Source of the DNA: Ryuthela nishihirai
Lineage: Eukaryota; Arthropoda; Arachnida; Araneae; Heptathelidae
Reading direction: 5' to 3'
Length of the DNA stretch: 64,000 bases
NCBI GenBank assembly: GCA_038380435.1
Contig: JAWZYU010000010.1
Location: 44,612,135-44,676,134, forward strand
A program made the translations under genes and the position numbers. The notes beneath the pieces were generated by a model, which worked only from the letters and a program-made list of their open reading frames with translations, made no database searches and had not been told where the DNA came from. Below, in pieces: positions 32,081-43,639 of this stretch. Within the stretch, counting starts at the first letter, position 1, and each line of letters opens with the position of its first letter.

Positions 32081-33069
32081 CTTTTATGGAAATATGGCGT
32101 TCGCTTACCGCTGATTCACTTAGCGCTCTATTTCGCTGAAACCAATTAACAGCGTTAAGCGAGGGATTCCTGTACACAGAAAAGAAAAAAAAAGCAATTT
32201 GAAACACCCTACAAGTGACACAAAATTTGAACTTATTAATTCAGTAATATCCGTCGCGGGGAGCATGTGCTCCTGTTTTTCAAAATAGCGTGACTTCGCA
32301 ATGGTCCTAGTTTTTGGATTCCTCGTGCAACAAAAGCGTGTACTCGAGCTTTGATCCGAAATTAATGCAGGAAACAAAGGGCAGCACGCGAAAGCCTGCA
32401 GAACTGACGAAGCATTACAACACGAATTTGGCATGATCAATGACCTCTTCCTCCAAATTTGCATTTGGGAAATATTTCGTGTCGTTTCCCAGTGATTATT
32501 CTTTTAGATTAAGAAGATTTATAATGCTTAAAGAGTGGTTAAGGATATCGTAATGTTAATTCCGACTGAAAAACAACTTTGTTAAACTATAGAAAAGGTT
32601 TGATTAGCAGAAAAGTTATTCAACACGACAAAGGAAATGATATTAAAAAAAGTCAGTCTTTGAAAGTGCTACGGTAGCTGAACTTTATCACATTTCCAAA
32701 AAATTATTAGAAGGTTATAAATTGAGCTTCTTTGCGGCACAGTGGATAATATGTGTTTGTCTACGGACCAAACAATCCTGGGTTGAATCGCCGAAGTGTC
32801 ATCGATTTTTCTTGTATTATTTCACTTGCAAGCTGTAAAGCATCAAGCTCATCATCATGCACATAACAATAGTAGCGCGCCAAGCTTTGCTAATAAAATG
32901 ATTTCGTCTACCACTCAGTTTTCTTTCGCTAACCCTCACTATGCCTGAGTTGAGTTAGTCCTTTCTGAAAAAAAATCGATGACTATTATGATAAATTTTG
33001 CCTTTCTTTTGTAAAGTACTTATGCTTAAAAAAAGTTAGGGCAGATATTTTCAACGTTAATAAAGCCAT
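32081..33069. other. No gene recognised
   Basis: A 114-codon minus-strand frame (32464-32120) is unrecognised. At ~32736-32800 'cggcacagtggataa...gggttgaatcgccg' looks like box A and box B of another tRNA-derived SINE head, in a single degraded copy. Confidence 0.35.
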
Positions 33070-33070
33070 G

Positions 33071-33421
33071 GGACTCTTGCATTTAATATCTTCCTTTCAC
33101 GGAACCCTTACATTTAATATTTCCCTTCCGAGGGTCCCTTATATTTAATATCTCCCTTCCGACGAACTCTTCCATTTAATATCTCCCTTCAGAGGAAACC
33201 TTATATTTAGTCTCTCTTTTCTGCAGAACCTTTACATTAAATCTCTCCGCTCAGCGACCCTTATATTTATTCTCTCCCTTCCGAGGAAACCTTATATTTA
33301 GTCTCTCTCTGCTGCAGAACCTTTACATTAAATCTCTCCACTCAGCGACCCTTATATTTATTCTCTCCCTTCCCCAGAACTCTTATATTTACTCGCCCTT
33401 CCGCCGAACTCTTACATTTAA
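33071..33421. repeat. 31-bp mini-satellite with 91-bp higher-order period
   Basis: About 12 units of the type 'cttatattta(a/g)t(a/c)tctcccttcc(g)ag(a)ac'. Landmark spacing is 31 bases for most steps and 29 at every third, so a three-unit block (31+31+29 = 91) repeats from 33205 to 33296 to 33387. Block copies resemble each other more than neighbouring units do, as in higher-order satellite structure. Confidence 0.8.
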
Positions 33422-33612
33422 CGATTTTTCCTAGAATATTAATCAAGTGATGCTAAGCTCAATATTAATAAAACTATACTTAGGCTGTTTGTAAAAGCAG
33501 CAATTATTTCCGTATTCTTGCTAAAATCTCATTCATCAATTTGTTGATCATTTTAATAGTAATCTAGGAACTTTTCATATGCATTTTGCGCCTCAAAAGC
33601 AAGAAACATATG

Positions 33613-33880
33613 GAACCGAGATTTTTGTCATACGAGCGACACTCAACTTTCAGCAGTAAAGATTTTTGTCATACGAAAGCCAAGCACGTGTTCAGTAACA
33701 GTAACATTTGATGTGTTATAAAGCTAGACACCTTGAGTAACCGAGGTTTTTTTGGTTTGCAAGTCAAATACACATTAAGTGACGGTGTTTTTTTTTTGTG
33801 GTACGAAAGCCAGGGACACGCTGTAACCGAAATTTTTGTCGTACGAAAGACTCACACGTTAATTAGTCGAGACTTCTAAA
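33613..33880. repeat. Degenerate mini-satellite
   Basis: Around five or six units built on 'taaccgagatttttgtcata' plus 'cgaaagccaagcacacg'. Unit length varies between about 45 and 60 bases because of T-run and internal length changes. Confidence 0.6.
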
Positions 33881-33909
33881 TTTTCTGGTACCTTCAATGT
33901 TTATCATAT

Positions 33910-34065
33910 GTTAATAAAATACTGACGTCACAAGCTTTCATTTGACATGTACCTCTTTACGATCGGTAATTTTTTTTAGGGGGTGATAAAAACAATTTTC
34001 CCGCTACCACTTTTTAAAAGGTGACAAACAAGGAACTAAATGCTTTAGAGTCTACAAAACTCCAC
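33910..34065. repeat. ~140-bp satellite-like unit (same family as 29 kb)
   Basis: 'gacgtcacaagctttcattt' and 'ctctttacgatcggtaat' match the pair at 29003-29245. A new unit starts at 34045 ('tctacaaaactcc') and is cut by the SINE-A that follows. Confidence 0.5.
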
Positions 34066-34069
34066 GTCG

Positions 34070-34410
34070 TAAGGGGAGGTGGGATTTCAGTCAGCATCAC
34101 ATCGGGCTCGTAATCTGAAGTTCCTAAGTTTCAGCTCCACCTGTGCCAGCGTATTAATTTATCTCTGCTAAACTCCCACCTGCCTTCGGACAGAGCGGCG
34201 ACACCGATGGGTTTGGAAATAGTGCCGTCCATCGGATGGACGTTGAGTCGTGCAGGAGGAAGCCACAACATGTGCATATTAAAGAACATGCTGGATGGCC
34301 TTCCATCTGTCTCCTAGCAGCTGTTCAGTTAGTCCCCTACCTCCAACCTTCTTCGAGCCATTGGTGGTCCTTGTGACCCGGCCATTTAGCCCATTGAGTG
34401 CAGCTATGAA
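34070..34410 (+). mobile_element. SINE-A copy, diverged
   Basis: The head is weak ('catcgggctcgtaatctgaag', 'agtttcagctcc'), but body and tail are clear: 'gacaccgatgggtttgg', 'ttaaagaacatgctggatgg', 'gccatttagcccattg'. Confidence 0.75.
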
Positions 34411-34413
34411 ATG

Positions 34414-34490
34414 CTCCCGACTTAGCTCAATTGTTAGAACAACTAGTGCATAACTAGTAGATCTTGAGTTTGGGAAACGGATGGGTGTTT
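34414..34490 (+). tRNA. tRNA-Met-like relic or SINE head
   Basis: 'cttagctcaattgttagaac' resembles a D arm. 'actagtgcataactagt' forms a perfect 5-bp anticodon stem around a 7-base loop with anticodon CAT. The T arm ('ttgagtttgggaaacgg') does not pair and the acceptor stem is poor, so a working tRNA is unlikely. It follows a SINE-A tail. Confidence 0.35.
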
Positions 34491-34619
34491 TTTACACTTT
34501 TATCAAATTTATGCAGAATTTGAATTTACAAAGACGAAAAGTTTTCAGTTTCAAAAATTTGTTTCAAGTTCAGTTTCAAAATTTTGCACCCTTTGATTAC
34601 AGAAATTCAAATTAATCGA

Positions 34620-34790
34620 AGTTCGTGGAAAATGCGAATCGTAGTGTTTTATTAGCACTTATCCAAACCCAATTTTTTTCACCTATTTCTTGAAACAAAA
34701 TGTGCTGAATATCCATAGATGGACAAACAGTAAACAAAGTGAAAAGAATAGGTTTTTTTTTTGAAAGTGAGCTAAAAAAAAAACTCTAAA
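34620..34790 (+). repeat. Dispersed repeat R2, copy 2
   Basis: 'aaaatgcgaatcgtagtg', 'gaatatccatagatggacaa' and 'gaaagtgagctaaaaa' in the R2 order. Confidence 0.5.
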
Positions 34791-35589
34791 TCATCCTCAA
34801 GTCTCTGTACCATAAAGCTGTTTTAAACTAATTGATCACTCACGCATAATAAATATTACTTACTCATTTGAACCCATAATTAGAGACATCTAAGGTTTAT
34901 TCTATTAATCTTATCAGGCACAAATTATCAGAAAATTACTTCTACGTTAAGTCTCATGCAAATTCAATAAACTTTATGCTCGCTGTTCCGAAAGATGCGC
35001 TTGGGATCTCTACTTTGGCTTAACTTCCTCGAATTCGAAAGTTTGTTCAAGAGAAAATATTATTTCTTGTGTCGAGAGTGAAAAGAAACTTCTTAGGAAA
35101 TATTTCACTCATCAAGTCGTTATTATCATGCTGAGTATATTCATAACAGCAGAGATGATTTAATTAGCTATAATTTGGATCCTTTTTCGTTACTTATCAA
35201 GTTGAAAGAAATGCGATTATTTCTCGTCATAAGTAGTAAATTATATTATCTAACACTACAGTTTTTTTTGCTTGTTCTTAAAGAAAAGAAAACCCCTTGT
35301 TCACAAGATTATACAGAGACAGAACTCTATCTGTCTCTGCGTAAATTTAAGTTTTTTAAAGAGATAAACAGTTTACTTTGAATAAATACTAATGAGATAT
35401 TATGATTTCCTATTCCTAATATTACGACAGTTTGAAACACCACCGTCAGAAAAAGCATAATTTTGAAAATTTTCAAAACCTTTTCTCTTCGAAAACAAGC
35501 AATAAATATTATATAGAAGCGAATGGACTCTGTAATTAAACTATATTTTGGATCGAAAGAAGTAAAATAATATACTGTGCAAATTACAG
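34791..35589. other. No gene recognised
   Basis: A 68-codon plus-strand frame (35175-35381) is leucine- and lysine-rich and unrecognised. Confidence 0.35.
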
Positions 35590-35658
35590 GTTATTAGGTG
35601 CTTGTGACCAAGTTAGCCCATTATGTACAAAAATGTGCCGCCACTTAGAGGAAAAACA
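35590..35658 (+). mobile_element. SINE-A tail fragment
   Basis: 'gtgaccaagttagcccattatg' and 'gtgccgccacttagagg': only the last ~70 bases of the family. Confidence 0.6.
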
Positions 35659-35740
35659 AAATTAGCATGAAAAACAACATATTTCCGTATAGCCAGCATT
35701 TCAAACGTAAAAGACATATTTAAATAATGCTTTGTAAAAT

Positions 35741-35810
35741 TAACCCTTTTGAACACCAGATAACCAGATTTTCACCTGAGATCTAATGGGTCACACCCGG
35801 CCCGAGTGAT
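35741..35810. mobile_element. piggyBac-like left end (TTAA)
   Basis: 'ttaacccttttgaacacc' followed by 'gggtcacaccc' looks like the end of a TTAA-inserting piggyBac-type MITE. No matching right end was found, so it may be truncated or coincidental. Confidence 0.3.
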
Positions 35811-36519
35811 TGACATTTAGTTCATTCATATTCATAATTATAGTACAGCAACATGATATTCCTTAATATCTAAATTTCTAACAAAAGTAAAAGAATAAAA
35901 AAAGAAGAAATATTTATGATGTTTTGCTTCTACTCATCTAACATATAAAAAGACTAGTTGTCCAACTATGGAGAGAAAGCATTCGTAAGGTATGGAGGAA
36001 CTGCTGGAAGAAGAACCTACAATCTGACTGTTAATATCCGAAATTTCGAAACTGCGTATTAAAAATGTTCTCAAGGTTTGACAGCGGATATAATTGTGAA
36101 AATATATTATTAGGTCAAACCTTTAGCGCTAATAGCAGAACATTTTACATAAAAAAAGTTTTTAAAATCCAGAAAAATAAAAGTTATCTGTTGATGTTTT
36201 TGTTAACCCTTTTCTTAGAAACAAAAGAAACAGAAAGTGACATTTCGTTACTGGTGAATGATTGCATCAATAAATTAAGAATATATTTTGAGACTCAAAC
36301 AAATTGATTTCTCTCAACTCATGTGTGGACAATTCCAAGTAAAATGTAAATTTTCAAAACCAGAATTAAAAAAAAATCATTCTTTGTTAATAACTGTTTC
36401 CACATTAATTGCAATTGTGAAAAAAGCTTAGAAATCGGTTTTTAATTTTTGAAAAAAGTACACCAAGATTCAGGGACATAGCCAAAATATGTCCTTGGAG
36501 AAGGCATAGTTTTGATACA
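35811..36519. other. No gene recognised
   Basis: An 80-codon plus-strand frame at 36065-36307 is unrecognised and AT-driven. At ~36520 'aataaaacctcaattaaccg' resembles a pogo-type terminus lacking its partner. Confidence 0.35.
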
Positions 36520-36609
36520 CAATAAAACCTCAATTAACCGACGTTGATTATCCGATTACTGGTTTAAACTGCCATAATCTGTTCACCATCGACTTTTGTA
36601 TGGATATTA

Positions 36610-36943
36610 CAGTGAACCTTCGTTATAGCGCTGCTCGCTATACCGCGCACTCGATTATAGCGCGGGCGATGTTCGCGATAAGTTCAAACATGTTTATACA
36701 GGTCGGTGCGGCGTTAGTGAGTATCGCATTTTATTGTTACTGCGTATTGAGTAATTGTGTATGTATTGAGTTCCTGCATATATTTTGAATATTGTTTAAT
36801 TATTGTATGCATGATGAGTAAAAGAAAAGCTTACAGTGTGAAATTTATTGTGTCGCCACCGCGCCGCTCGGTATAACGCGGTTCACCTTATAACGCGGGT
36901 GTTGTTTCCCTCCCAACATGCGCGTTATATCGGGGGTCCACTG
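36610..36943. mobile_element. Tigger/pogo-like MITE
   Basis: The left end 'cagtgaaccttcgttatagc' and the inverted right end 'cagtggacccccgatataac' form terminal repeats with TA at 36608-36609 and 36944-36945. Sub-terminal 'ataacgcgg'-type motifs repeat in both arms (for example 36885-36898). Tigger elements typically have CAGT-type ends and 'taacgcgg' motifs. No transposase; the two ~60-codon frames inside are incidental. Confidence 0.75.
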
Positions 36944-37639
36944 TATATATTATTATTCCATATTATCTCATCAATTTTATCAATTTTTGGAAGAATATAT
37001 TTAAGGGAAGCGAATTTTTTAAACTTATGAAACGTTCACAAACCTTCATATGATGCCTAGCTTGTTATGATCAGCCTCTTCGTTGAGGAAATATTACAGA
37101 ATAACCTTTTATACATTACTGGGTTGAAAGAAAAGAATAGGGTTAGGGGCAGGAGCGAAACAAGTAGGTCACGTACCCTGAGGTAGGATACTTTTACGGG
37201 CCTCATATATTTGAATAGCAGTAATTTTGTATAGTGCTAAAATTTCAATTACATTATACTCATTTAAAAACAAATCCATTGATCTAAAGCGAATGTTTAA
37301 CTATAAGCATATATGTATTTACTATGTTGCAAAATCTTTTCAGTCTGGATACAATTGTTGAAGACTGAATGTTAAGTAAAATATTTTTACGACAGATGAA
37401 TTTGAGAAAAACGCGTCATGGACGCTCGTATATGCTTCAGCGTGAGAGTTACGTCACCATCGACATCGAACGAACTTGACTGTAAAAAGAAGGAATAAGT
37501 TGTTGTAATTAAGAGGAAATATAGTGTGAAGGAGCACGTAGTTTGTCTTTGTGCACTAAAGTTAAAAGGAGAACTGATTTAATTTGGTGTGTTCGCGGGA
37601 GATTAAATAAATTTACTTAGTGTGATCGTGTTAGTAAAG

Positions 37640-37765
37640 TAATAGAGAAAAAGAAAAATTCGTTAAAGCGTAGTGATCAATGTCTGAAAAGAATTGGTCC
37701 TGGGAAACAAGTATACTTAGCTTCAGTTTCAGAGTATTTGATGTATAGCTATTTAGTTATTTAGG
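37640..37765 (+). pseudogene. Possible histone H2A-like relic
   Basis: One frame (codons from 37681) reads 'KRIGPGKQVYLASVSEYL'. Core histone H2A has 'ERVGAGAPVYLAAVLEYL' at the start of its alpha-2 helix: 11 of 17 positions from the arginine agree, including G.G..VYLA.V.EYL. A preceding 'NSLKRSDQC' loosely fits the LLRKGNY region. A stop follows after ~8 more codons, then 'ELVRL' where H2A has 'ELAGNA'. Upstream, the frame is blocked by a stop at ~37642. If real, it is a processed or decayed copy; short chance similarity is the alternative. Confidence 0.35.
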
Positions 37766-39020
37766 AACTGGTAAGGTTATTCTCGATAGATTGCAGGTTT
37801 GTTCACATATATGTTTTGTGTTGATTGACTATAGTTTATATAAATGTTTTCATTCATACTATTGTAATAAATTACATTATTTTAGAATTATAATTGTTAT
37901 ATACTATTTATAAGAACTCACGCTCAGTTTCTATCCATTTAATTCACAACAATTTTATACTGAGAATATGAAGAGAATTAGGTACCATAAAATATATTAC
38001 TTTCTTATAGGGTTAACTGGATGTCAAAAAACAACTTATGTTGCTTTTCTACTAACTTCCCATAATCTTAGAAATTGGAAATACTTTCATGCATACGAAA
38101 ACACATGCATATATAAAATAACGCAAAAAATGAACAATGACGTTATTTGTTATTTAAATGTATAAAAGAAGGAATATGGGAAATGGAAGTGATGACGCTA
38201 GAAATCATAACAAAGGGGTCATGAGAGAAAGTACTACGAATATACCTATTTCATATTTCAGTTCAGTTAGCATGTTGTGAATGTAATATCAAATGGAAAT
38301 TCCGGTCCAATTTGAATTATATTCACCTAAAAATTTCCGTTAGGGAATTATAGCTGGAAATCCAATGAGGGACCTGGGTCCGCCATTACGTGGTGGGTAA
38401 ATAATTTTATAACCTTTGACCCATTATAAACCTTCATATGATATTCTTTATAATGACACTAAGTTAAGATGTTATGGCGGAACGACTGCTATAAGAACTC
38501 TATAAACTGACCAGCTAGATTCAATAGCTAAAGAAGGTAGGTAAAAAACAATTTTGACCTTTTGATAGCATTTAACATTTTTTTTTCGTCCAGGAATTTC
38601 AAACTTGCGAATCTCGGAGTCCTTTTGTACTGACTTCTAACAATATATTCCATCATAACTATGGTAGCGAACAATCGCTAACTTTGGCTCAACTGCGATT
38701 ATCTGACATGAGTATGGAGAATATAGTCACGTTAATGACGACAACAAGTTAAGTTGATCTTTCAACGGAAAATGGAGCCTTTATAAATTTATTTTTATGT
38801 TTTGGTATTTAAAGTAACACTTAAATAATAAAGAAAAAATCGTTTCCTTTAGGTACTTTTATCTAGAAATTACGTTAGGAAATGACACCCTAAGTCTTAA
38901 GTATTACATTTTTCAAATTTTAAGTTTCATGAGTATGACTTATTGCAGAGATAATGGTTACACTATTATGTAAACATAAATCTTGTCATTTTCACTAGAA
39001 AACAGTTTTTCATTTTATTT
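37766..39020. other. No gene recognised
   Basis: AT-rich DNA with no convincing frame. A 65-codon frame at 37968-38165 is unrecognised. Confidence 0.4.
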
Positions 39021-39021
39021 A

Positions 39022-39441
39022 TTTTTTTATTTAAAAAACAGGAACAGTTTTTTAAATAAAAAAAATATCACTATTTGACAAACGTTCGAAGGATAACCAT
39101 GGCATTTTTTTCATCCAAGCTTATCATTATTAATATTCAGCGCGATTAAATCATTCCCATTATTGAAGAAGTGGATGAGGAATTTAACATTCGCTGCAAA
39201 AAAGGAAAAGCCACTAATTTTAGAATAACGATAGTTTATAAGGTGTAAATGCAAAATAAATTTTCTGAGAAATTTACATACAAAGGATGCTTAATTGGAA
39301 CGAAACATTCTTTCTCTTTTGATAGACAGACTGTGAAATCTAACTTTCATATAAGCCAAGTATGATCTTTCGTTTCATAGATAGCTTTCAAAAATATTTT
39401 TTTAAACAGGAACAGTTTTTAAAATAAAAAATTATATCACT
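39022..39441. repeat. Hairpin-bearing direct repeat pair
   Basis: A perfect 18-bp stem (39022-39039 with 39047-39064) encloses the loop 'aggaaca'. The same core 'aacaggaacagtttt' with AT flanks ending 'tatcacta' recurs at 39401-39441, so two similar ~45-bp sequences bracket ~330 bp. They may be the ends of an unknown foldback element or a simple duplication. Confidence 0.45.
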
Positions 39442-39454
39442 AGCAAGTTTAAGG

Positions 39455-39778
39455 TTGAATTAGGCTTAATGGCCATGTCACAAGAACCCCGAGGGATCAG
39501 AGAAGATTGGGAGGGGGGAATCCACTGGACATCTGTTACGAGACAGATGGTAGTCTCCTGTTAAGGTCATCCAGCGTGTTCTTTAACATGCATAAGATAT
39601 GGCTCTCCTGCACATGACTTAACGTCCCATCCGACGAATGATCGCCTTTCCAAGGCCATTGGTGTTCCCTACTGACCAATGGCAGGGCGGGAGGTTTGAG
39701 GAAATAAATCTCAATGGTAGCCTAAGCAGCACTTGAACCAGGGAACTGTAGATTACGAGCCTGATGCGCTATTAGCCC
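39455..39778 (-). mobile_element. SINE-A copy, nearly full length
   Basis: 'ggcttaatggccatgtcac' starts the copy (the last ~50 bases of the tail are missing). The body is complete and the head ends 'gattacgagcctgatgcgct' at ~39772. Confidence 0.75.
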
Positions 39779-39917
39779 CTTTAAGAATGCTAATAACCAT
39801 AACAGAACAGAAAAAAAATATTACACGCATTATGCAACAATCATTTTGAAGACCACTAAAACGGTAGGTTAAAGTTTATAGCGAAATCCACGTTCTAGTT
39901 GGATCCAGTCACTCCTA

Positions 39918-40088
39918 CCTAATTTTTCCCTCACTGAATTTTTTTCTCATTTAATTTTTTTCCCACTTAATTTTTCCCTCACTAAATTTTTTTCTCATTT
40001 AATTTTTTTCCCACTTAATTTTTCCCTCACTAAATTTTTTTCTCATTTAATTTTTTTTTCCCACTTAATATTTTCCTCACTAAATTGT
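39918..40088. repeat. 48-bp mini-satellite, ~3.3 units
   Basis: Unit 'ccctcactaaatttttttct' plus 'catttaatttttttcccactt' plus 'aattttt'. The landmark 'cctcact' occurs at 39929, 39977, 40025 and 40075 (48, 48 and 50 bases apart). Half-units resemble each other too. Confidence 0.8.
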
Positions 40089-40640
40089 TTTATAAACGGG
40101 AGCTGGGTTTTATCCAGATATTCTTTAAAGGGCATAGATACATTTTTAAATTGAGTTTAAAAAAAAGGCTTACTTAAAAACCGAATTGAAAAAAAAAATT
40201 AACTTCCTTCGCTTGAACTTATATATTCTACCTTCTAGGGTTCAACAAGGCTTAGTTAAGATTCCTGGCTGTGGAAAAACTGATGACCTCCTACCTCCAC
40301 TACTTTCTTTAAAATACATATATTTCCATTGAACAAAATAGCTATACATATGAAAACAAGAGCTTATTAAAATATGAATAAAAAATCAGTATTACTAAAT
40401 GTAAAATGAAATTTATTGATATAATAAGAAAAAAAATCTTTAAAAATTTCTTCCTTGTTTGTACTTTCGCAAAAATGATTTCAGTTCGCCGAAATCTACG
40501 GGATCAAAAATATAGATATTTTCATTATTGTAATTATTTCTTCTTTTTGAATTTAATGTAGTAAGTTGGATTTTGAATGAACTACAGAAGATCTAGGCCC
40601 TTACATTTTGCTACCAGTGCCACCGTATTATTTCGCCATT
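40089..40640. other. No gene seen
   Basis: AT-rich spacer; nothing is supported. Confidence 0.4.
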
Positions 40641-40825
40641 GGCTCGGAGGCAGGAAACATATATTATGCACGTTAAAACTCATTATGAAAGGCTTCCGTC
40701 TGTATCTTGCGAGTTGCCCACTGGATCTCCTAAACAGATCTGAATCCTTGAGGTAGTGACGTGGCCCTTTATCCTATTCTGAACACAAAAAGTGCCGCTC
40801 AGAAGAAAAACCACTCAGCCAATCA
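40641..40825 (+). mobile_element. SINE-A 3' fragment, decayed
   Basis: 'tgcacgttaaaactcattatg', 'gcccactggatctcc' and the tail 'aaaaagtgccgctcagaag' are recognisable; the head is absent. Confidence 0.6.
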
Positions 40826-40884
40826 TTTTTGCACCATTTTTCGAAGGTTATGTCTGCAGTGGAGCCATTTTGATTTTACTTTGT

Positions 40885-41067
40885 GGTGGTAAGAAAACTC
40901 GTGAATAAATGAATGAAGGAAAAATTGCGGAAATGAAGTGCTGAATCTCATGATTGAATTTGGTGACAACCGATAAGTGGCAAATTCATATTGGTGATAA
41001 GAAAACTCATGAATAAATGAATAAAGGAAAAAATGCTGAAATGAAGTGCTGAATCTCATGATTGAAA
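40885..41067. repeat. Tandem duplication, 108-bp period
   Basis: A ~77-bp conserved block ('aagaaaactcgtgaataaat'...'gaatctcatgattgaa') occurs at 40885-40961 and 40991-41067, separated by a less similar linker. The minus-strand frame across it (82 codons) merely reads the duplication twice. Confidence 0.75.
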
Positions 41068-41069
41068 TC

Positions 41070-41805
41070 ACTTATTTATATTTACGTGTTAAAGTTTGCA
41101 TGTTTGGTAAGAAATAAAAAGGCTAAAAATATTTCAGCTCTTTTATCAAAGCATTTGCATAACAGTTATGAATCCAGCTAACTTCAATTTTTTGGTTAAT
41201 ATTAAATTTCCATTCTGTCTCTTTGATTTCTAATCTAATACCTTTCACAGCATATTCTAACATATAGTAGAAAACTAATTTTTTCTCTCTCTGTTATCCC
41301 TTAAATCTTTAAATGACTTTCATCCTTCACTTATGGCTTCCATATTCACATCGATCAACAAGATGAAATCCCAGCTTGCTCCTCTTCAGTTTAAAGCCTC
41401 TGACTATGAAGAATTCCCAACATCCCTAGGCAGAAAAGGAGAAAGATTACTCTCTACGTTCAACTCTTCCTCGAGAATGATCTGAATGGGGATAAAGGAA
41501 CAAAAAGAAAGTTTCTACGACAGAGACGAATGGAACTGATAACTCGCGAGTCTCTTCGGAAAAGTAAAAAAGAATAAAACTGGCAAAGTCTCTTCCACAA
41601 AGATTGAAAGAGAAACGGAAAGATCTAAATTCGACTTTTACGAATTGTGACAGTAAAGCTGCAATTCACAGCAGCATTAGTGTTCGTGTAATAGAGTGAA
41701 AATATCTACTTATAACTGGTGTTCATTTTAAAACGCAATCCTCATTTTACTGTTCAGTGTAACGAGTATTATTCAAAAGGTGCGGGTAAAGGATATTTCC
41801 TCCCT
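41070..41805. other. No gene recognised
   Basis: The stretch 41330-41640 is less AT-rich and purine-rich, but it contains stops in all frames every few dozen codons. No splice-bounded exon is evident. Confidence 0.35.
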
Positions 41806-41809
41806 TTTC

Positions 41810-42172
41810 CTGGGGCGGGGATGTCTTATTTGGTAACGCACCAGGCTCGTAATCTGCAGTTGCCGCGTTCGAGTCCTCCCTATGCCAGCGTTGAGATTTT
41901 TCTCCGCAAAAACTTCCCTACCTTCCCTCTGTAAGTAAGGGAACACCGATGAACTTGGAAAAGCTACCACCGTCGGATGGGACGATAAGCTATGGCTTCT
42001 TGTACGGGAGGGCCATACCATGTGCCAGTTAAAGAACACGCTGGATGGTTTGTCTGCTAACCGCTGTCCATTGGGTCCCCTCCCGCAACCTTCTCTAAGT
42101 CTTCTAAACTTGCCATTTAATCCATTGTGTGCGAACAAAGTGCCAGTTCGATGTAAAACAACCTAACCCAAC
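41810..42172 (+). mobile_element. SINE-A copy, full length
   Basis: Head 'caggctcgtaatctgcag' and 'cgcgttcgagtcc', complete body, tail 'gtaaaacaacctaacccaacc'. The antisense 121-codon frame recurrent in this family is open here too. Confidence 0.8.
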
Positions 42173-43215
42173 CGCCCACCCCCCTCCTTTTCCAAAACGT
42201 GTCAGAAGTTTATTAAGCATGTTTTACTGTGTATTTGTCAGTATCGTTTAGTGCAACGGCTCCCAATTGGGGCTTTTTAAAAATTTGGAGAAGTTTGATT
42301 GTTTTCCTTGAGTTTTTCGAAGGAGATTAAATAGAATATCAAATCGTTCTTAGATTAACCCTTTCAGTACCAATTTTGCTCCTTTTATTTTTTAAACAGG
42401 CTCATATATTTATGCTCTACCACTGATACTGTAACATAAGAAAAGTTTCTATTTTTGGAAAGGGAGTGGTTCGCGGGTATTTATGATTTGTAATGTTCGT
42501 CATGTCTACGCATTATGTATTCCTATGAAAAAGTATTATTATTATAGGCCGAAAATTAAAAACTTCATTCTCTTAGAAAATGAGCATTTCATATTTGCCA
42601 GAGGAAATATGCCATTCTTCTAGTTTTAATTTTTGATTAGACCTTCAAATATAGCAGCGTATCTGCAAGTTATAACAGCAGAAACGATCGTGCTAACCTG
42701 TAACCCAAGGATTGAGTGTTCCCGTGAGTTAACGAGATATCACTGAGATATCAAGAATGTCAGTTTGATAGAAAAGAGGCAAGAGAGAGCCACCAAAACG
42801 AAATTGTTTATGAGAATCTAGACGTTAAACTTGCAATTTATTTTGCTACCTGGATTAGAACCTGGTACCTTTTTTTATTTGTATCTGGCCCGTTTCCAAG
42901 TACTTCACTGTTACAGATTCTTTTCAAACTTAACAGCATCCTTCACTATAAAAAAAACACTCTTCCTAATCGAAACTTTAGATTTCAAAATGAAAAAAAG
43001 TTTGGAAAATTTATTAGGTTCAAGTATTCTATTTCTTTCCAAACTTTTGGAAACTAAAATTCCTTTTAGATTCACAGATATCCCAAATCTTTCGTTGAGT
43101 TTTTTAGCATGCAAACATGTCCTCAGCTCCTTAAGACAAGTTCTTAACTTCCTAATCCTTAAATCACAGAATCACTAATGGCTCATAAGCTTCGTTAGTT
43201 ATATTACTGAATATC
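42173..43215. other. No gene recognised
   Basis: At 42356 'ttaaccctttcagtaccaa' resembles a TTAA-type MITE end without a partner. Frames of 115 (plus) and 67 (minus) codons overlap at 42831-43178; the minus one reads like a short conserved C-terminus ('HAKKLNERFGISVNLKG'), but I cannot name it. Confidence 0.3.
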
Positions 43216-43217
43216 AG

Positions 43218-43629
43218 CATGGGCGTCAGCAGAAATTTGTTCAGGGTGGGAGAAGGGGAAGGAAGTGAAATCAGTGTTTCAAGATAGAGAGATTTAGGTA
43301 CATCAGTTCAGTAATGAGCACAGTTGCGAAAAGAGCAATCATGCATATATCGGCATGGGATGCCCGAAAACGACAAAAAAGGAAATTTATTTTTGAAAAT
43401 ACACATAAAAATGTTTTTTTTACATTAATAAGAAAAAATAAATAATATGCCTCCAAGCAAAAAATAAACAAATAAATAATGATAATAAATAAATATTACA
43501 TTTTGTTAAGGAAAAACATTGATATTTAGTACAATAGAATTATTCATCGTAGAATAATTTTTCGATCAGTTTTTTTCGGGGGTGGGAGGATAGAGGTAAC
43601 TGTCCATCTTGCCCACCCGACGACCCATG
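43218..43629. mobile_element. hAT-like non-autonomous element
   Basis: Ends 'catgggcgtcagcag' and (inverted) 'catgggtcgtcgggtggg' share their first bases. Flanks 'aatatcag' (43210-43217) and 'aatatcaa' (43630-43637) match at 7 of 8, suggesting an 8-bp target duplication. The interior is AT-rich, with G-rich sub-termini at both ends, and has no transposase. Confidence 0.5.
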
Positions 43630-43639
43630 AATATCAATG

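Noticed and set aside
32120..32464. 114-codon minus-strand frame with cysteine-rich N-terminus
   Set aside because: It overlaps the flank of the palindromic MITE and has no homologue or domain that I recognise; likely a chance frame.
33071..33421. CRISPR-like array
   Set aside because: The 31-base units are contiguous, with no unique spacers and no cas genes; the sequence is clearly eukaryotic.
36600..37030. Two ~60-codon frames as small proteins
   Set aside because: They lie within or across the Tigger-like MITE and reflect its 'ataacgcgg' motifs.
42356..42480. piggyBac-like element at 'ttaaccctttcag'
   Set aside because: Only one end resembles such elements, and no inverted partner with TTAA was seen.
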